Shown: in pieces, positions 11,576 to 23,320 of the stretch
Numbering within the stretch: position 1 is the stretch's first letter
How the letters are laid out: each line of letters starts with the position of its first letter
Assembly (NCBI GenBank): GCA_030159075.1
Contig: BROG01000798.1
Location: forward strand, 186,001-250,000
DNA from: Atrina japonica
Taxonomy: Eukaryota; Mollusca; Bivalvia; Pterioida; Pinnidae
Reading direction: 5' to 3'
Length of the DNA stretch: 64,000 nucleotides
Notes under the pieces: generated by a model
What the model was told of the DNA's origin: nothing
The model's database searches: none
Seen by the model: only the letters and a program-made list of their open reading frames with translations
Made by a program: the position numbers and the translations under genes

Positions 11576-13937
11576 CCCAGATAGCAAGGCTACATCGGGC
11601 CAACATTGGCTGTTAGTTGGTATGTTGGCGTTGGCTAGTCAATGTTGGGCCAACATTGGACCAACATACGTAAATCCGATTTTCGTTTCCACATATAAAC
11701 TGTTGGATGAAGGATGTTGGGCCAACATTGGACCAACGTACGTAAATCTGATTTTATGGTTGATAAATATATTGTTGGGAGCATTATGTTGGACCAACAT
11801 TGGGCCAACGATCGTAAATCTGATCTAGAGTTTGAATGTACAATGTCGGGCCAACATTGGGCCAACGTACGAAAATCTGATCTTGACTTTGAATGTACAA
11901 TGTTGGACCAACACTGGGCCAACGTACGTTAATCTGATCTTGATTAGTTTGATTGTTTGTAATGTATAGGCCTACAATTTCACACCAACATTGGGCCAAC
12001 TTGCGTCAAAGCATGCTGACCTGGACTAAAAATATACTGTCAGGAACACGGTGTTTGACCGATATAGGCCCAATTACATAAATTTATGAAACTAAATGAG
12101 TCGGTCGGTGTACTTTGTTGGGCCAATATACACAAAACGTGTTGGTTTACATAATTACAAAAATATTCTATTAATTAAATCTCATAACATTACAATTTTA
12201 CGAAATTTGAATAATGCACTTAATAGGTGCTAATAAAAAGTACTATTACTGCTTTTGTAAATAGTTATTATAGATAACTTAATTATAGTAATCAAGATAG
12301 AAAAAAAAACAGAAAATTAATTAAAATTAAATAATTATTAAAACATATATACATGTAATACCCATTGTATTAAAATGAAAATTTTCTAGAAAAGAGAAGT
12401 AATGGTTTAATTTAGCATCACAAGTAAAAGTTGCATTTAGGTCAACATGATCAGCTCAGATTAAAATTCTTTGGAGTGGCCGTTTCCACAGGTAGACTGG
12501 CTGGTTACTATGGCAATGTTATGTAATTTACCAGAGGTTTGCTGATTGGTCAGTAGATTTCCCACTATTCAGTTTTTAACTGCCTTCTTGAATGACATAA
12601 ATAGAAATAACGACAGTTAGCATGTATTGGATTAGCTACAGCCTGCTGACCTTTGATAGAATGTAAGTATATATACATACATATATGTATAATTAATTTT
12701 CATATATATACTGTACATTTATAAATTAAACTAGAAATTGAGTTCCAAATTAACTTTATTAAAAGAAAGTATTTTAGCCAAAGTACGTGGCATGTTAGTG
12801 GTTTTCGTATTTCAAATTGTTCAAAGATATATAGAGCATACGTCTGTGTAGGATATACACACTTAAATATTTTTTCACACTAATTTATAACCCCCTCCCT
12901 CACTAACTGTATTATTCATTGGGCATATATTATTAAAACAGTATTTCATTAGGATATGAACATCTATATCAGTAAATATTATGATATATAAATTGGGCTT
13001 TTATTTGACTAGTGTCTGTTGCATTATGTACTAATTTGCTTGGTTTCCAATGTCGTGTCATTGTGTTTCAACTAGGGGCTCTCTGGAAAATCAGGTTTTG
13101 CAATGGAGTGACAAACAGTGAAATTGAAAAAAAAAATCATTTAAGACTGGCTGAAGTACGCAAAGGATAGCTGTGGGGAGGAGACAAAGGGAGGAGAAAA
13201 AGAAGGAACGTGAATAACTATAAAAAGACAGAGAGGATTCCAGCCAGGACTGATAATATATTAAAATTTGAACATTTACATTTTATCTAGTATTTTTAGC
13301 AAATTTACATTGTACTTAAATTATGACTCTTTGACATATATTAAAATAATCATTTTTGAAGGAATGTGTTGTAATGTTTTCTTTATTCACAGTATCAAGT
13401 CGATTTGAATTTTATGCATTATAGTTGCATTACTTTTACGTATTACTTTTACATTGTTATATCAAACAATAGGCCAAAATAAAAGCTATTGATCGCCAAT
13501 CTCCGATGTTTACCAACATCAATTAAACGAAGGGATAACAACCAGTTTCAAGAGTTTATGTAATGGTTGTTAGTTGCCTAGCAATATATATCCACGTTGG
13601 CCCAACCATATAGGCCTACCATCATTTCAACGAAGAGCCAACATTGGGCCAACCCAACTAATCAGTTGACAATGTTGGTTGTGAGTTGGCTTACAATTTT
13701 GCCTACGTTGGCCCAACATTTGGCCAACCAAACAAAGCAGTTACATATGCTGTCTATATATTGGCTGATGGTTGGCGTACAATTTTGCCTACGTTGGCCC
13801 AACGATATGCCATCATGTTGGACCAACGTGGGGCCGATGAGCAAAATGACATCGGGCCAACGCTGGACTTCCAACGTTTGCCAACAATGAAAAAAGTATT
13901 GGGCCAACGTGGGCCTAATGTTGCCTTGCTATCTGGG
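11576..13937. mobile_element. Foldback DNA transposon with subterminal repeat arrays
   Basis: The element starts CCCAGATAGCAAGGC and ends with the exact inverse, GCCTTGCTATCTGGG, giving a 2362-base unit. Just inside each terminus lies an array of GGGCCAACATTGG-type repeats (left about 11597-12000, right about 13590-13915), which can pair across the element. The middle is AT-rich and shows no transposase frame, so the copy is non-autonomous. A clean target duplication is not obvious (flanks ACAA and AATG), so the exact ends could be off by a few bases. No superfamily is assigned. Confidence 0.8.
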
Positions 13938-13939
13938 AA

Positions 13940-13941
13940 TG

Positions 13942-13976
<35 letters not shown>

Positions 13977-13980
13977 GTGT
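13940..13980. repeat. (TG)n microsatellite next to the foldback terminus
   Basis: The TG run begins immediately after the right inverted terminus. Confidence 0.95.
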
Positions 13981-14111
13981 AAAATGGCAGTGCTCAATGA
14001 AAGTATTTTGATACCGAGAAAATAGAGTGAGAAAAAATTATTTTTTATATTATTTTTGATAATGGATATATCTTCACGAACTTTTTTGGCCAATGACGTT
14101 TTCTGGATATC

Positions 14112-14143
14112 TTGTTTATTTATTTATTTATTTATTTATTTAC
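14112..14143. repeat. (TTTA)n microsatellite
   Basis: Tetranucleotide run about 200 bases upstream of the TEX264 start codon. Confidence 0.95.
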
Positions 14144-14347
14144 TTAATCTGATTTATATATTTTCTAAATATAGCTCTATCTTTATGTCTGTCGTATCGT
14201 TATTCAGTAAGAGTTATCTTTCGTTTATTATGTATGATTCAAAACAAAGGGAGGTAAACGAGACAAATGGCTTTTCGGAACTTTTCGGAATTATCATCGT
14301 AACTTATCATATAGTTCTACAAATCCGAATATTACATTTTACCTACA

Positions 14348-14608
14348 ATGGCGGAAATTTTGTTGTTGATTGGAATTGGTGTTTTGTCATGCTGTTTAAT
14401 ATTAACTTTAATAGCTCTTTGTTTACTCTCAGGTTTATTTGAAAGCATTGACATTTCTACCGGAAAGCCTCCAATTGGTAAAGCTGTTATCGCTTACAAA
14501 TTCGCTACTGGCCCATACAAAGAATGTGGTTCCCTATTTACTGAAGTTGCAAAGTTGACCCCTGGCACATACAGGTCAATTGGTATTTACTACGATGACC
14601 CAAAGGTG
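14348..14608 (+). CDS. TEX264: TEX264 coding exon 1 (residues 1-87)
   Basis: The ATG opens MAEILLLIGIG and a hydrophobic segment of about 28 residues, the single-pass anchor that places the rest of the protein in the cytosol. The first half of the GyrI-like domain follows, through SIGIYYDDPKV. Two donors are possible, after 14605 or after 14608. I chose 14608 (GTG then GTAGGT) because it has the better consensus and preserves the spacing between YYDDP and AVGAIL seen in vertebrate TEX264. Confidence 0.92.
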
Positions 14609-17600
14609 GTAGGTTTCATATTTTTATTTTATACAGGGAAGTGGTGTATATATCTAAATTTCACTCCATGAAATTGACCCAACCTGTTCCTGTATAAGTA
14701 TTTCTACTTGGGTATTTTTCATTTTTGCTTCTTATATGTCATTGTTATGACGTATATGTACTTACAGCTGCAACGAAGAAAGTATTTTACTATTTTTATT
14801 TTTCTGTCTCCTTCTTCGTTGCAGTCCATCCCTTCATAAGAGACATCTGAAACAGGGCAGATTTGAAGGGCATGTCGATTTACCCCATACTGTATAGTTC
14901 CGAGCGCATCACATCCGATTGTCACCCATCCAGATGCTGACCACGCTTTCTTGACTTCAGTGCATGGATATTAATGCTAACTGTCCAGTCACAAAAGCTA
15001 GATGATGCAATAGACAGTTAATCTTCCAATATCCATGACTGTTACACTACCCCTTCCACCGACAAGCTTCACCCCGAAGCTTCGTGGGTTCAACCTGAAA
15101 TCCACAGCTTACATTATGCCCTTCGGCTGTATCTCCTGGATTACAGGATCTCTTGCTGCCACCAAATGCAATGTGTCACCCATTCAGATGCTGACCAGGC
15201 TTAATTACAATACATGGATTTAAAAAAAAAGCTAGCTGATGGACTAGACAGCTAATCTGTCTATATCCATGACTGTTAAAACGCTACCCCATACTACCAC
15301 ATACTGCCCAGTATAGACCCTTTAGCAGTAACTGTGGTCCTATGACTTTGGTTGGCAAAATGATACAGATGCCCACAAAAACATAGACGACATTGTTATA
15401 GTAACTTTACTTCATTTTCTAGAAATCTGTATCATTTTGCCAACAAAAGACTGGCAAAATCACAGGACCACAGTTACTGCTAAAGGGTCTATTAACACAT
15501 GCTACCACATACTACTAAAAGTACTATTACATTTGTCATTTTTACACAAATTATCAAATTATTTTCGACAATGAATAGGATTTAGCAATAAATTTGAGTC
15601 GGATAGGTAAATCTAGTAGTGAAATCGTAATCGGAATTGTTTGTGTTGTATCGACTACCCCATGATAACACATACTACCCCATAATAGCAAATATAACAA
15701 TACACTTGCTACTACTCACTATGTTATTTTGACACAAATTATCAATTTATTTATGGTAAAATGTATTTTTAGCAATAAATCAGAGTCAGGTATTACTACT
15801 AGTCAAACCATAATCCAGAATTGGACCGGCTTGAATGTGTATGTGTGTGTGTGTGTGTGAAAGAAAATAGTTTTAGATGTTGTGGAGTACAAAATGTATG
15901 TGGTAGTAAAAAGAGTATAGTACCATAAGTTTATGAACAAAGGTCATTTTCCCATTGCTTTTTTTCTAAAATTATCATTTTAAAAATTATTGTCCTTGGT
16001 ATGTTTTCGGCCACTTTCTTTTAATTTCATTCTCTGAAATCAATCATTTCTTCCCAAAAGTCACCTATTGTTTGAAAACATACCAAGGACAATGATAACA
16101 TGGTATTTACCAAACACACGGTACAAATGATTAAAAACACGATACAATTTGCAGAAAACATGCATGTTTGGACTCGAACTCATTCAAGGAAGTATTTCAA
16201 ATGCTACTATTTAACTTTAATGTAAAATAACTACGGTATAACTTTTTCATTTTTTATTAACTGAATCAATCTTGCAGAACGATTTAAATTTTATCAACAT
16301 ATGCATGATGATTGTATTTAACAATATTTGACACAAAGTTTCTGATATGACTTAAGAGAAAAATTCAGGACCTAAACTTTTGTCTTCAGAATAAAAAATG
16401 TATTTAATTGATACATTTAACCGAGTGTTTTCGGAAATTTGTGCCATGTTTTTGGCTATTTGTGACATGCTTTTGGCAATTTATACCATGTTTTCGGTAA
16501 ATGACTGTTTTTGGTAATTGGTAGGACCAGAAAATTAGCATGCGCACAAAGTGGACAAATTCTATAGTCTATTTCTGGATCAACTTTATAGCATTTGTAT
16601 AATGTCATTCATATATACAAAATACTGAATAAGCTTATAATTATTTATTTAGAAACAAACTACAGCGACCTGCACTGGACATTTTGGGTTGGTGCGCTGC
16701 CCATTATCTCTATTTCCAGGATAGTGGGGTTTATAAACAAAACTTAATGATCGAAGTTATAGGATCGAAAAAACATAATTTAAGATATTGAGTTTTAAAA
16801 TAAATCACACTTTGTTGATGTGATATCTTGGTATCACATGTAGACCTCAGTTTTGAGATAAATATTGATAAAATACATCACACTTTGTTAATGTAATATC
16901 GTGACATCACATGTACAGTTATTTGAGAAACATAAACTCTATATACATATACAATGTAGGTTACATTTGTATCCAGTTAAACATTCAATATACATTTGTA
17001 CTTACATGTACAGAGGATATTGATATGAAATATTTATGTATGCAGCTGTATGAATACACATATTTGTATTTGTTCCTAAAAGTACACTGTAGTATTCAGT
17101 CTCTACAAGTAATTTAGTCTACAGTTTTTCAAGTAACGTACAAATTAATGTTACGCTACTTGTTTGCACTACAATTTCCCCCAACATTAGGTTTTGATTT
17201 ATTTTTTCCCTCTTATTACTCCAAATATAGGTGGAACCACAAGATTTAAGGTATGCAGTCGGTGCTATTTTGTCAGAGAATGATTCTACAGTAGATGACC
17301 AGGTGAAGAATGGACTTCTTCAGGAAGGCTTTAAGATATTTCATCTCCCAGAAGTGTCATATGCAGTCAAAACAAAGTTTCCTTACAAAACATCGTTGTC
17401 AATTTTGATAGCAGTAGCTAGAGTATATCCTAGACTGGAGTCATATGTTAAGGTAAAAATATTATTCATTGGTCATGAATTTACATGATTTGATTTAAAA
17501 TGTAATATATAAAGAGGGAGTTTGATGATGTGTGTGTCTTTATATTACTGTTCAGGAGCTAACCTGGCTCAGTCCCCAGCGGGCTCGACTCTTGATCGTG

Positions 17601-18429
17601 AGGTCGTGAGTTCGAGTCCAGTCGACGGTTAGTTGGTTTCCTGTCCTTCAGATGAGACAGTAAAAACCGAGGTCCCGTATCACAGTAGGTATCGGCACAT
17701 TAAAGAACCCTTACTGCTCAATGGCCGTAAGTGCCGAGTATGAGCCAAAGCACTTCACCAGCATTTGGTGATACAGTGGTATGAGTGAAAGATTCTTGAG
17801 TGGGATGTTAAACAACAGTTAACAAACAAACAATTCTTGTTCAGGGTGAGGAAAAAGATTGAACTTTTTTAGCCCTATGGGAGGAGTGATTTTTGAAAAC
17901 CACTTGTCCCAAGATCCCTTCACAGGGTTCAACAAGAAGGTTTGTCTGATTGTCCAGGACAAGTCCATTTTGCATTTGGACAAGTAGATGTTACTTTTCA
18001 CTTGTCCAAAATGACTCGACTACAAGCAGTATTTATATCTGTAAACATTTGTTTGTCATTTTCAGAATATTGAGAGTACAGATAACATATTGAATTAAAT
18101 ATCATTGTCTTGGACATTACAGTGAAGCAATGATTTGTTTGCTTGTGTAGAAATAGGTAGACATTCTGCAGATCAGCTGCAGTTGAGATGTATATGAATT
18201 GGCAAGTTCAAACAAAAGTATGTTCTTTCAGTTACACGTACATGTGCTTTGCTGCCTCAAATTAGTGACAGGTCTTCCAGGATAGGGATCATCTGGAAGG
18301 CTCTGCCTGCCACATATAACTACTGCCACCCACCTTTTTCTGGTACATGTAGCATATGAAAGGGCATCCTCTCCTAGTTTTGCTATCATGTCAGCGTGAA
18401 TAAGCCTTTGATGCTAGCAATATTGAATC

Positions 18430-18485
<56 letters not shown>

Positions 18486-18741
18486 ACAACAGGTTACATA
18501 TGTGTTCTGCAATTTTATTCTAATAAAACACTTGCAATTTCTCTTTTACCAAATGATCAAGTGATTTTTTTACCAGGTGAACTCTTTTACCAGGTAAACT
18601 CTTTTACCAGGTAAACTCTTTTACCAGGTGATTTTTTACCAGGTGATCTCTTTCAGGGCTCTACAACAATAAAAAATTATGTCTTCATTTGGCCATTGAA
18701 CCAGAAATTTTACTAGCCAGCCAGAAACTTTTACTTGCCAA

Positions 18742-18772
<31 letters not shown>

Positions 18773-20006
18773 CAAGAAAAAACTGGTCGCAATGTAGCAA
18801 CTGAATTAGAATAAAGACTCGCCAAAACCTAATATATGGTCGCATTTGCGAGTGATTTATTCGCATTGTAGAGCGCTGTCTTTTATCAGGTGATCTCTTT
18901 TATCGGGTAATTTTTTTCACAGAGTGATCTATTTCACCAAGTGATCTTGTTTACCAGGTGATCTCTTTTACCAGGTGATTTCTTTCACCAGGTGGTCTCT
19001 TTAACCAGGTGACCTCTTTCACCAGGTGATCTCTTTCATCAGGTGACCTCTTTCACCAGGTGATCTCTTTCACTGGATGATCTCTTTTACCGGGTGATCT
19101 CTTTCACTGGGTGATCTCTATCACCAAGTGATCTTGTTTGCATGTTTACCAGGTGATCTCTTTTACCAGGTGATATCTTTCACCAGGTGATCTCAAGTGA
19201 TCTCTTTCACCAAGTGATCTCTTTCTCATCCAGGTGTAAATTACACAATATATAGTGTTTTTCACATAGGTGTGGATAAGCTTAGGTATATTTCCACCTG
19301 GATTCTCACTATGATTTTGGGTGTTTTTCCCACTGTGTTTTGTGCCATTTCTCCAAAACACTTGGACTGTACACACTGTATGAGAATACTAATATTATAT
19401 GAAATTTCCGTGTAAATCTTTCAGAGCTGACAGCTCATATTGCTTTTAATAAGTTTCATTTGTGGCATATTTCAGGAACATAAGTTATGTGCACATCCAT
19501 ATTTAGAAATATATGATGGCAGTATGATACAGTTCATGGGACCATTAGCAAAGCAAAATGAATTTTATGTTGATGAAGCTAGTGCGAACAGAAGACATGC
19601 TGAAGATGATGCTGATGAAGACGAAGATGAAGGATCATTGCTAAGTCACACATCACGGGAGACAAGCTACACAGTTAATGGAGATGATTCTGAATCTGAA
19701 GATGATGCAGAGGACAGTAATAATGAACTTTCAGCTGTAGAAGAATCACCAAAACGGGAGATAACTCCAGTGAAAGAACAGGAAGTTAAAAGTGTGGAAG
19801 GTGACCAGTCAACACAAGAAGTCTTGTCCAGTGTTAGTGGTACTAATTTTCAGGATTCTGGTTTTAGCTCTGAACAGGTAAATACGCCAGAAGTGAGTCC
19901 TGTAAAAATAGAGGAAGAGAACTTAAATGTATCTGATGGAAATGAGTCTGCTTCTTCTTCATTTGAAGAGATTTCTGTGGAAGATGAGAATATACCAACA
20001 CAGTGA
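14348..20006 (+). CDS. TEX264: TEX264, ER-phagy receptor (three coding exons)
   Basis: Coding exons 14348-14608, 17231-17452 and 19476-20006 join in phase 0 to give about 337 residues; human TEX264 has 313. The order matches the family: an N-terminal membrane anchor (residues about 3-30), a GyrI-like domain (about 38-193), and a long acidic, serine-rich tail. The tail ends in FEEI (residues 324-327) preceded by serines. In vertebrate TEX264 an F-E-E-L motif in this place binds LC3/GABARAP proteins and drives autophagy of ER sheets; upstream serines tune the binding. Conserved blocks include AYKF, YYDDP, AVGAIL and KLCAHPYLEIY. All four splice junctions obey GT/AG. No TATA box is obvious upstream. 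Confidence 0.93.
14826..15290. repeat. Diverged direct duplication, about 255-base step
   Basis: GTCACCCATCCAGATGCTGACC at 14920 recurs as a near copy at about 15176, and ATATCCATGACTGTTA near 15030 recurs near 15266. The intervening sequence has diverged strongly. It is bordered on the left by a 13-base inverted repeat (CTGCAACGAAGAA and its complement, 14767-14823). Confidence 0.7.
15314..15491. mobile_element. Palindromic MITE in TEX264 intron 1
   Basis: Inverted ends of about 28 bases start TAGACCCTTTAGCAGTAACT, continue through GTGGTCCT, and pair almost perfectly; pairing resumes at GGCAAAATGATACAGAT. The interior is about 60 bases of AT-rich sequence. TA at both borders fits a Tc1/mariner-type target, but this is inferred. 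Confidence 0.8.
15988..16093. repeat. 20-bp perfect inverted repeat
   Basis: ATTGTCCTTGGTATGTTTTC at 15988-16007 is followed at 16074-16093 by its exact reverse complement, leaving a loop of about 66 bases. It could form a stem in the TEX264 intron 1 transcript. Confidence 0.85.
17231..17452 (+). CDS. TEX264: TEX264 coding exon 2 (residues 88-161)
   Basis: It follows the acceptor CAAATATAG and is open throughout in phase 0. It encodes the middle of the GyrI-like domain (VEPQDLRYAVGAIL near the start, then FPYKTSLSILIAVARVYP), which matches the conserved core of vertebrate TEX264. The donor is AAG then GTAAAA. Confidence 0.93.
17552..17831 (+). mobile_element. Full-length tRNA-derived SINE (copy 2)
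   Basis: The head has an A-box-like CTGGCTCAGTCC and a B box GAGTTCGAGTCC. The body has GGTTTCCTGTCCTTCAG, then the conserved block with GATGAGACAGTAAAAACCG. The tail ends GAGTGGGATGTTAAACAACA plus an AAC-rich simple tail. At about 280 bases this is the most complete same-sense copy and the best reference for the family in the window. The organisation resembles the tRNA-SINEs described from bivalves. Confidence 0.9.
18432..18481. repeat. (CT)n microsatellite in TEX264 intron 2
   Basis: Pure CT run of about 50 bases. Confidence 0.98.
18547..19230. repeat. Minisatellite of 17-18-bp units in TEX264 intron 2
   Basis: More than 20 diverged units of the type TTTTACCAGGTGATCTC run from about 18547 to 18653, are interrupted by a MITE, then resume at about 18890 and continue to 19230. 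Confidence 0.92.
18654..18878. mobile_element. hAT-like MITE inserted in the minisatellite
   Basis: The left end CAGGGCTCTACAA and right end TTGTAGAGCGCTG are inverted with one mismatch. Ends of the CAGxGCTCTACA type are frequent in non-autonomous hAT elements. The eight bases on either side (ATCTCTTT and TCTTTTAT) are similar but not identical, so the 8-base duplication expected for hAT is only suggested. An internal (TA)n run lies at about 18741-18767. Confidence 0.7.
19476..20006 (+). CDS. TEX264: TEX264 coding exon 3 (residues 162-337, stop)
   Basis: It follows the acceptor ATTTCAG and opens with EHKLCAHPYLEIY, the end of the GyrI-like domain, closing near FYVDE (about residue 195). The rest is predicted disorder: an acidic run (DDADEDEDEG) and serine/glutamate-rich sequence. 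It ends SSSFEEISVEDENIPTQ and a TGA. FEEI is a canonical aromatic-x-x-aliphatic LIR with acidic residues inside it and serines before it. The last residues after the LIR are shorter than in vertebrates. Confidence 0.94.
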   Translation, partial: EHKLCAHPYLEIYDGSMIQFMGPLAKQNEFYVDEASANRRHAEDDADEDEDEGSLLSHTSRETSYTVNGDDSESEDDAEDSNNELSAVEESPKREITPVKEQEVKSVEGDQSTQEVLSSVSGTNFQDSGFSSEQVNTPEVSPVKIEEENLNVSDGNESASSSFEEISVEDENIPTQ

Positions 20007-21210
20007 GAGAAGTAAAAGACTTCTCTGTGCTTGTAATTTACTGTCAGCATTTATGCATATGTTTGTGAGCCTAGCAGCATCTACAGAATGATCAAAAATA
20101 AAAAATTATCCAGCCTAGTGAACAAAACTTGCCAAAATTGCTAAAATGATGTGAAATAAATTTTCAATTTAATTATATAAGTATTGTAATACTTTAAGTA
20201 CCAGTGCTGTTAACATTTTTGCAGGCACAGCTTATTTGAGTGCTTCTTCAAAGTACACGTAGTTCTACCAAAAGGTCAATGTCACAGGTATAGATCATGA
20301 TATTTCAACTCGCTTTTGGATGCTAACTTAGAATAGAAAACTACAGGTTTAAACAAATACTGTTTTCTGTAGCACTGTTGTTAATATATCATACTCTTGG
20401 AACAATCAACAGTGAGGTAACCTACTACTTGATTATCTCCCTTTGTTGCATTTGCAGTATTCACTGTATCAAAAAATCTACAGCTGAAGTTGTGATGTAT
20501 AATTCAAAAAGTATACATGTGTGTTAAACCCACAGTTACCTTGGTTACAGATGGATGTAAATAGTAATACCAAAGCCAAGAGATTTCGGGAACTGCGAAA
20601 GGGTTGACTGGAACCATAATTCCAAGTCTTTGTTATTGGTCAGATTTGGACTAGCATTCATGCATATTTTGTACTATACTTTTGTATATTAAGGGTCATT
20701 TCAGTTTGTTCTGTAATTTATTTTTGTAATTATTATTCTCGATAAACCATGTGTTTGACAACATGTATATGCAGGTTGATATATATGTATGTACATGTAT
20801 ACCATGAGATAGATCTCGACCTTTAGTCAGTAGTCCACTGTGTTATTTCTGATTTATACGTTGATTTGTAGAAATAAGTGTATCAATATTGTCTGTGCCA
20901 TAGCTAAGCTAAACCTATCTGAATCCAGTCATAAAAACAGTTAGTGTGGGCCTGAAATGAACCCTCTAATGGGTCCAGGGTAGAACCCTGACAAAGACCC
21001 AAGGATGGAGGGCTGGGAAGTTCTGAAAAGAGACATTTCAGTAGCTGTTTAGATCAGTGTCAGATATTATATGATAAAAATTATATCATACAGTACTGCC
21101 TCATCTTCAATTTATCAATAAATATATGTGACATTTGTATACATTATACCCACAGTCTTTATCTGTAGTTGTACTTCAGCTGTTTTCATGCCACCATGAG
21201 TGGAAATAAA
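20007..21210 (+). other. TEX264: Probable TEX264 3' UTR
   Basis: AT-rich sequence after the TGA with no repeat elements. AATAAA signals lie at 20155-20160, 21117-21122 and 21205-21210. Which one is used cannot be decided from sequence alone; the last is preceded by the longest repeat-free stretch. Confidence 0.5.
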
Positions 21211-21519
21211 GCCTAAGCCAGTTAAGGTCAAATTGGTTTGAGTGTATCCTTCTCTCTGTCTACCTACTCACATATTTGTTAACCTTACAATTTTGCAACT
21301 CAACACACAAAAAGTCTTTATATTTCATTTGCAAATATAAATAGAACTAGGTAATGGATAATTTATGTCAAAGTTATAAAATGCCAAATATTTAGAATAT
21401 ATATATATATATATAATAATGAAATATTTGTGACGTATAAGAATTTAACTTTACATGATATCAAATGAAAGCTGAACATGTTGACATGTCATTAGGCCTG
21501 CTGATTGAATTTGGTCATA

Positions 21520-21705
21520 CAGTGTAATCTCGTTATGTCAAAATTGGATGAGTCGAAATTCTGGATATGTCAAAGTTAAACGACCTGTCCCGATTTTTAT
21601 GGATAAAAAAGTTTGTTAATTAAAAATTTTGGTTATCTGAAATTCATTACATCTCAAATGTAACAAGGACAGTCCTGGGAAAATGGAGATAATTAGATTC
21701 TACTG
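21520..21705. mobile_element. pogo/Tigger-like MITE
   Basis: It starts CAGTGTAATCTCGTTATGTC and ends ATAATTAGATTCTACTG, partly inverted ends of the type found in pogo-group Tc1/mariner elements (CAGT-AAT-TCG). TA lies on both sides (21518-21519, 21706-21707), the expected target duplication. No transposase frame is present. Confidence 0.7.
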
Positions 21706-21710
21706 TACTT

Positions 21711-22975
21711 GTGGGTATTTGTGTTTGATTGATTGTTTCAATTTTGGTTTTGTTTTTCTTTTAGCAGCCATATTGTGTGACATCAAGATGCAAGATTCAA
21801 ACTTCTCTTGCCATTTTCTGCAAAATGATATTTTATGTTTATATTTTTTCTTACAGAAATTCCTTACAGAAATGATGCTTTTTCAACAATTACATATATA
21901 AACAGAGATATACACCTGTTTTGTATATTCACACATTTTGTAATCAAATATGTGCTGTTCAGTGTATGCTGTATGTTGGCCGTAATGATATTGATAAAAT
22001 ATATATATAGCCAGGGGTCTCATTTTATCACGGTAACTAATTAAGTAAGTGAGGGCATCTCAGATATCAAGGTAATTTCTATTTTCATAATCACTAGATT
22101 TTTTGAGTTTGATGTAGCATAGTTCTCATAAATTGTAACTCCAGTTTGTTTTTCAAAGTAAAATAATGATAAAATACTGGAAATTTCACAAATCAACTGT
22201 CAAAAAGGTATTTACAATTGTAGGCATTTCTGGGCTATCAATCTTCTTGAGAGTTGTCTCCCTTACAACCGAATTTCGTTACATAGAAAGTTTATGATGT
22301 TTTGCCATTGCAGGTTTTTGTAGAAGTATATAAACCACATAGGTACTGTGGGTGATCTTAATAATTGTTTGTGTGATCTTTGTTAAGAATTTATTCTAAT
22401 TTTTTTTTGGACACTTTAAGACAGCCCAAACAGCATAGATAACCATGTAATCCAGGTCAAGTTCATATTTGAATCACACCACCAGACGACAATCTGATCA
22501 GATTTTCTGGTTTGTATCTTACAAGTTTTTATTTGTCTGATATGATTTTAAAAGCACAGCTGTGTGCATATTTTGTATCGATGGCAGAATTTCATCTCTG
22601 TACTTATAGGCCTACAAATATTTTTAAAATTCTCACTTGTAATGGTGAAAATTTGGCAGAATATTGTCTCCTTAGGTGAAAAAGTTATTTCTTCTGTCAA
22701 ATCTACCTTAGCATCAAACACTGTAAAACAGGTGTGAAAATAAAAATATTTCAATACAGTGAATCCCTTGATATCATTCCACACTGCTGTAATCTAAATT
22801 ATGCATAACACATGTATATTTATACATTGTACATATAAATCCCATCATAAATGTATGAACTATCAAATGTCTTGTGGGAAAAAATACTGATGAAAACATT
22901 GTTAACATTCTGAGTAATCTTTTCATTTTGGAATTTATATTCATGTAATTCTCATCATTACAAAAGACCAGGGAC
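21711..22975. other. AT-rich intergenic stretch, nothing recognised
   Basis: Short open frames only; no domain, splice pair or repeat family was recognised. Confidence 0.5.
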
Positions 22976-23320
22976 CTGTTTTACAAATGATTTTGATTAT
23001 AAGACTTACTAATACATTTCCTCTTAATACCACAACTTGCTTCTGTTTTACAAATGATTTTGATTATAAGACTTACTAATACATTTCCTCTTAATACCAC
23101 AACTTGCTTCTGTTTTACAAATGATTTTGACTATAAGACTTACTAATAGATTTCCTCTTAATACCACAACTTGCTTCTGTTTTACAAATGATTTTGACTA
23201 TAAGACTTACTAATAGATTTCCTCTTAATACCACAACTTGCTTCTGTTTTACAAATGATTTTGACTATAAGACTTACTAATAGATTTCCTCTTAATACCA
23301 CAACCTGCTTCTGTTTTACA
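22976..23320. repeat. 67-bp tandem repeat, five copies
   Basis: CTGTTTTACAAATGATTTTG begins at 22976, 23043, 23110, 23177 and 23244, and a sixth unit starts at 23311 before breaking off. Units 1-2 read GATTATAAG and units 3-5 read GACTATAAG with TAGATT for TACATT, so the array grew as two sub-blocks. Confidence 0.96.

Larger units (their letters stand above)
14609..17230 (+). other. TEX264: TEX264 intron 1
   Basis: GT-AG intron of 2622 bases, entirely filled with repeats: a 250-base tandem duplication (14826-15290), a palindromic MITE (15314-15491), a 20-base inverted repeat (15988-16093) and short direct repeats (16430-16515, 16795-16915). Nothing in it looks coding. Confidence 0.85.
17453..19475 (+). 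other. TEX264: TEX264 intron 2
   Basis: GT-AG intron of 2023 bases. It carries a full-length SINE, a (CT)n run, a long minisatellite of ACCAGGTGATCTCTTT units and a hAT-like MITE inserted in that array, about 600 bases before exon 3. Confidence 0.88.

Noticed and set aside
11635..11999. Overlapping frames with repeated QCWxNI and MLGQHW words on both strands
   Set aside because: Translation of the subterminal tandem units of the foldback element; open on both strands, so not coding.
13597..13982. Frames with WANPTNQ/VGPTF-type words
   Set aside because: The same subterminal array at the right end of the foldback element.
17552..17625. tRNA-like sequence with A and B boxes
   Set aside because: It is the head of a SINE; the same head recurs with the same 3' body in other copies, so it is not a tRNA gene.
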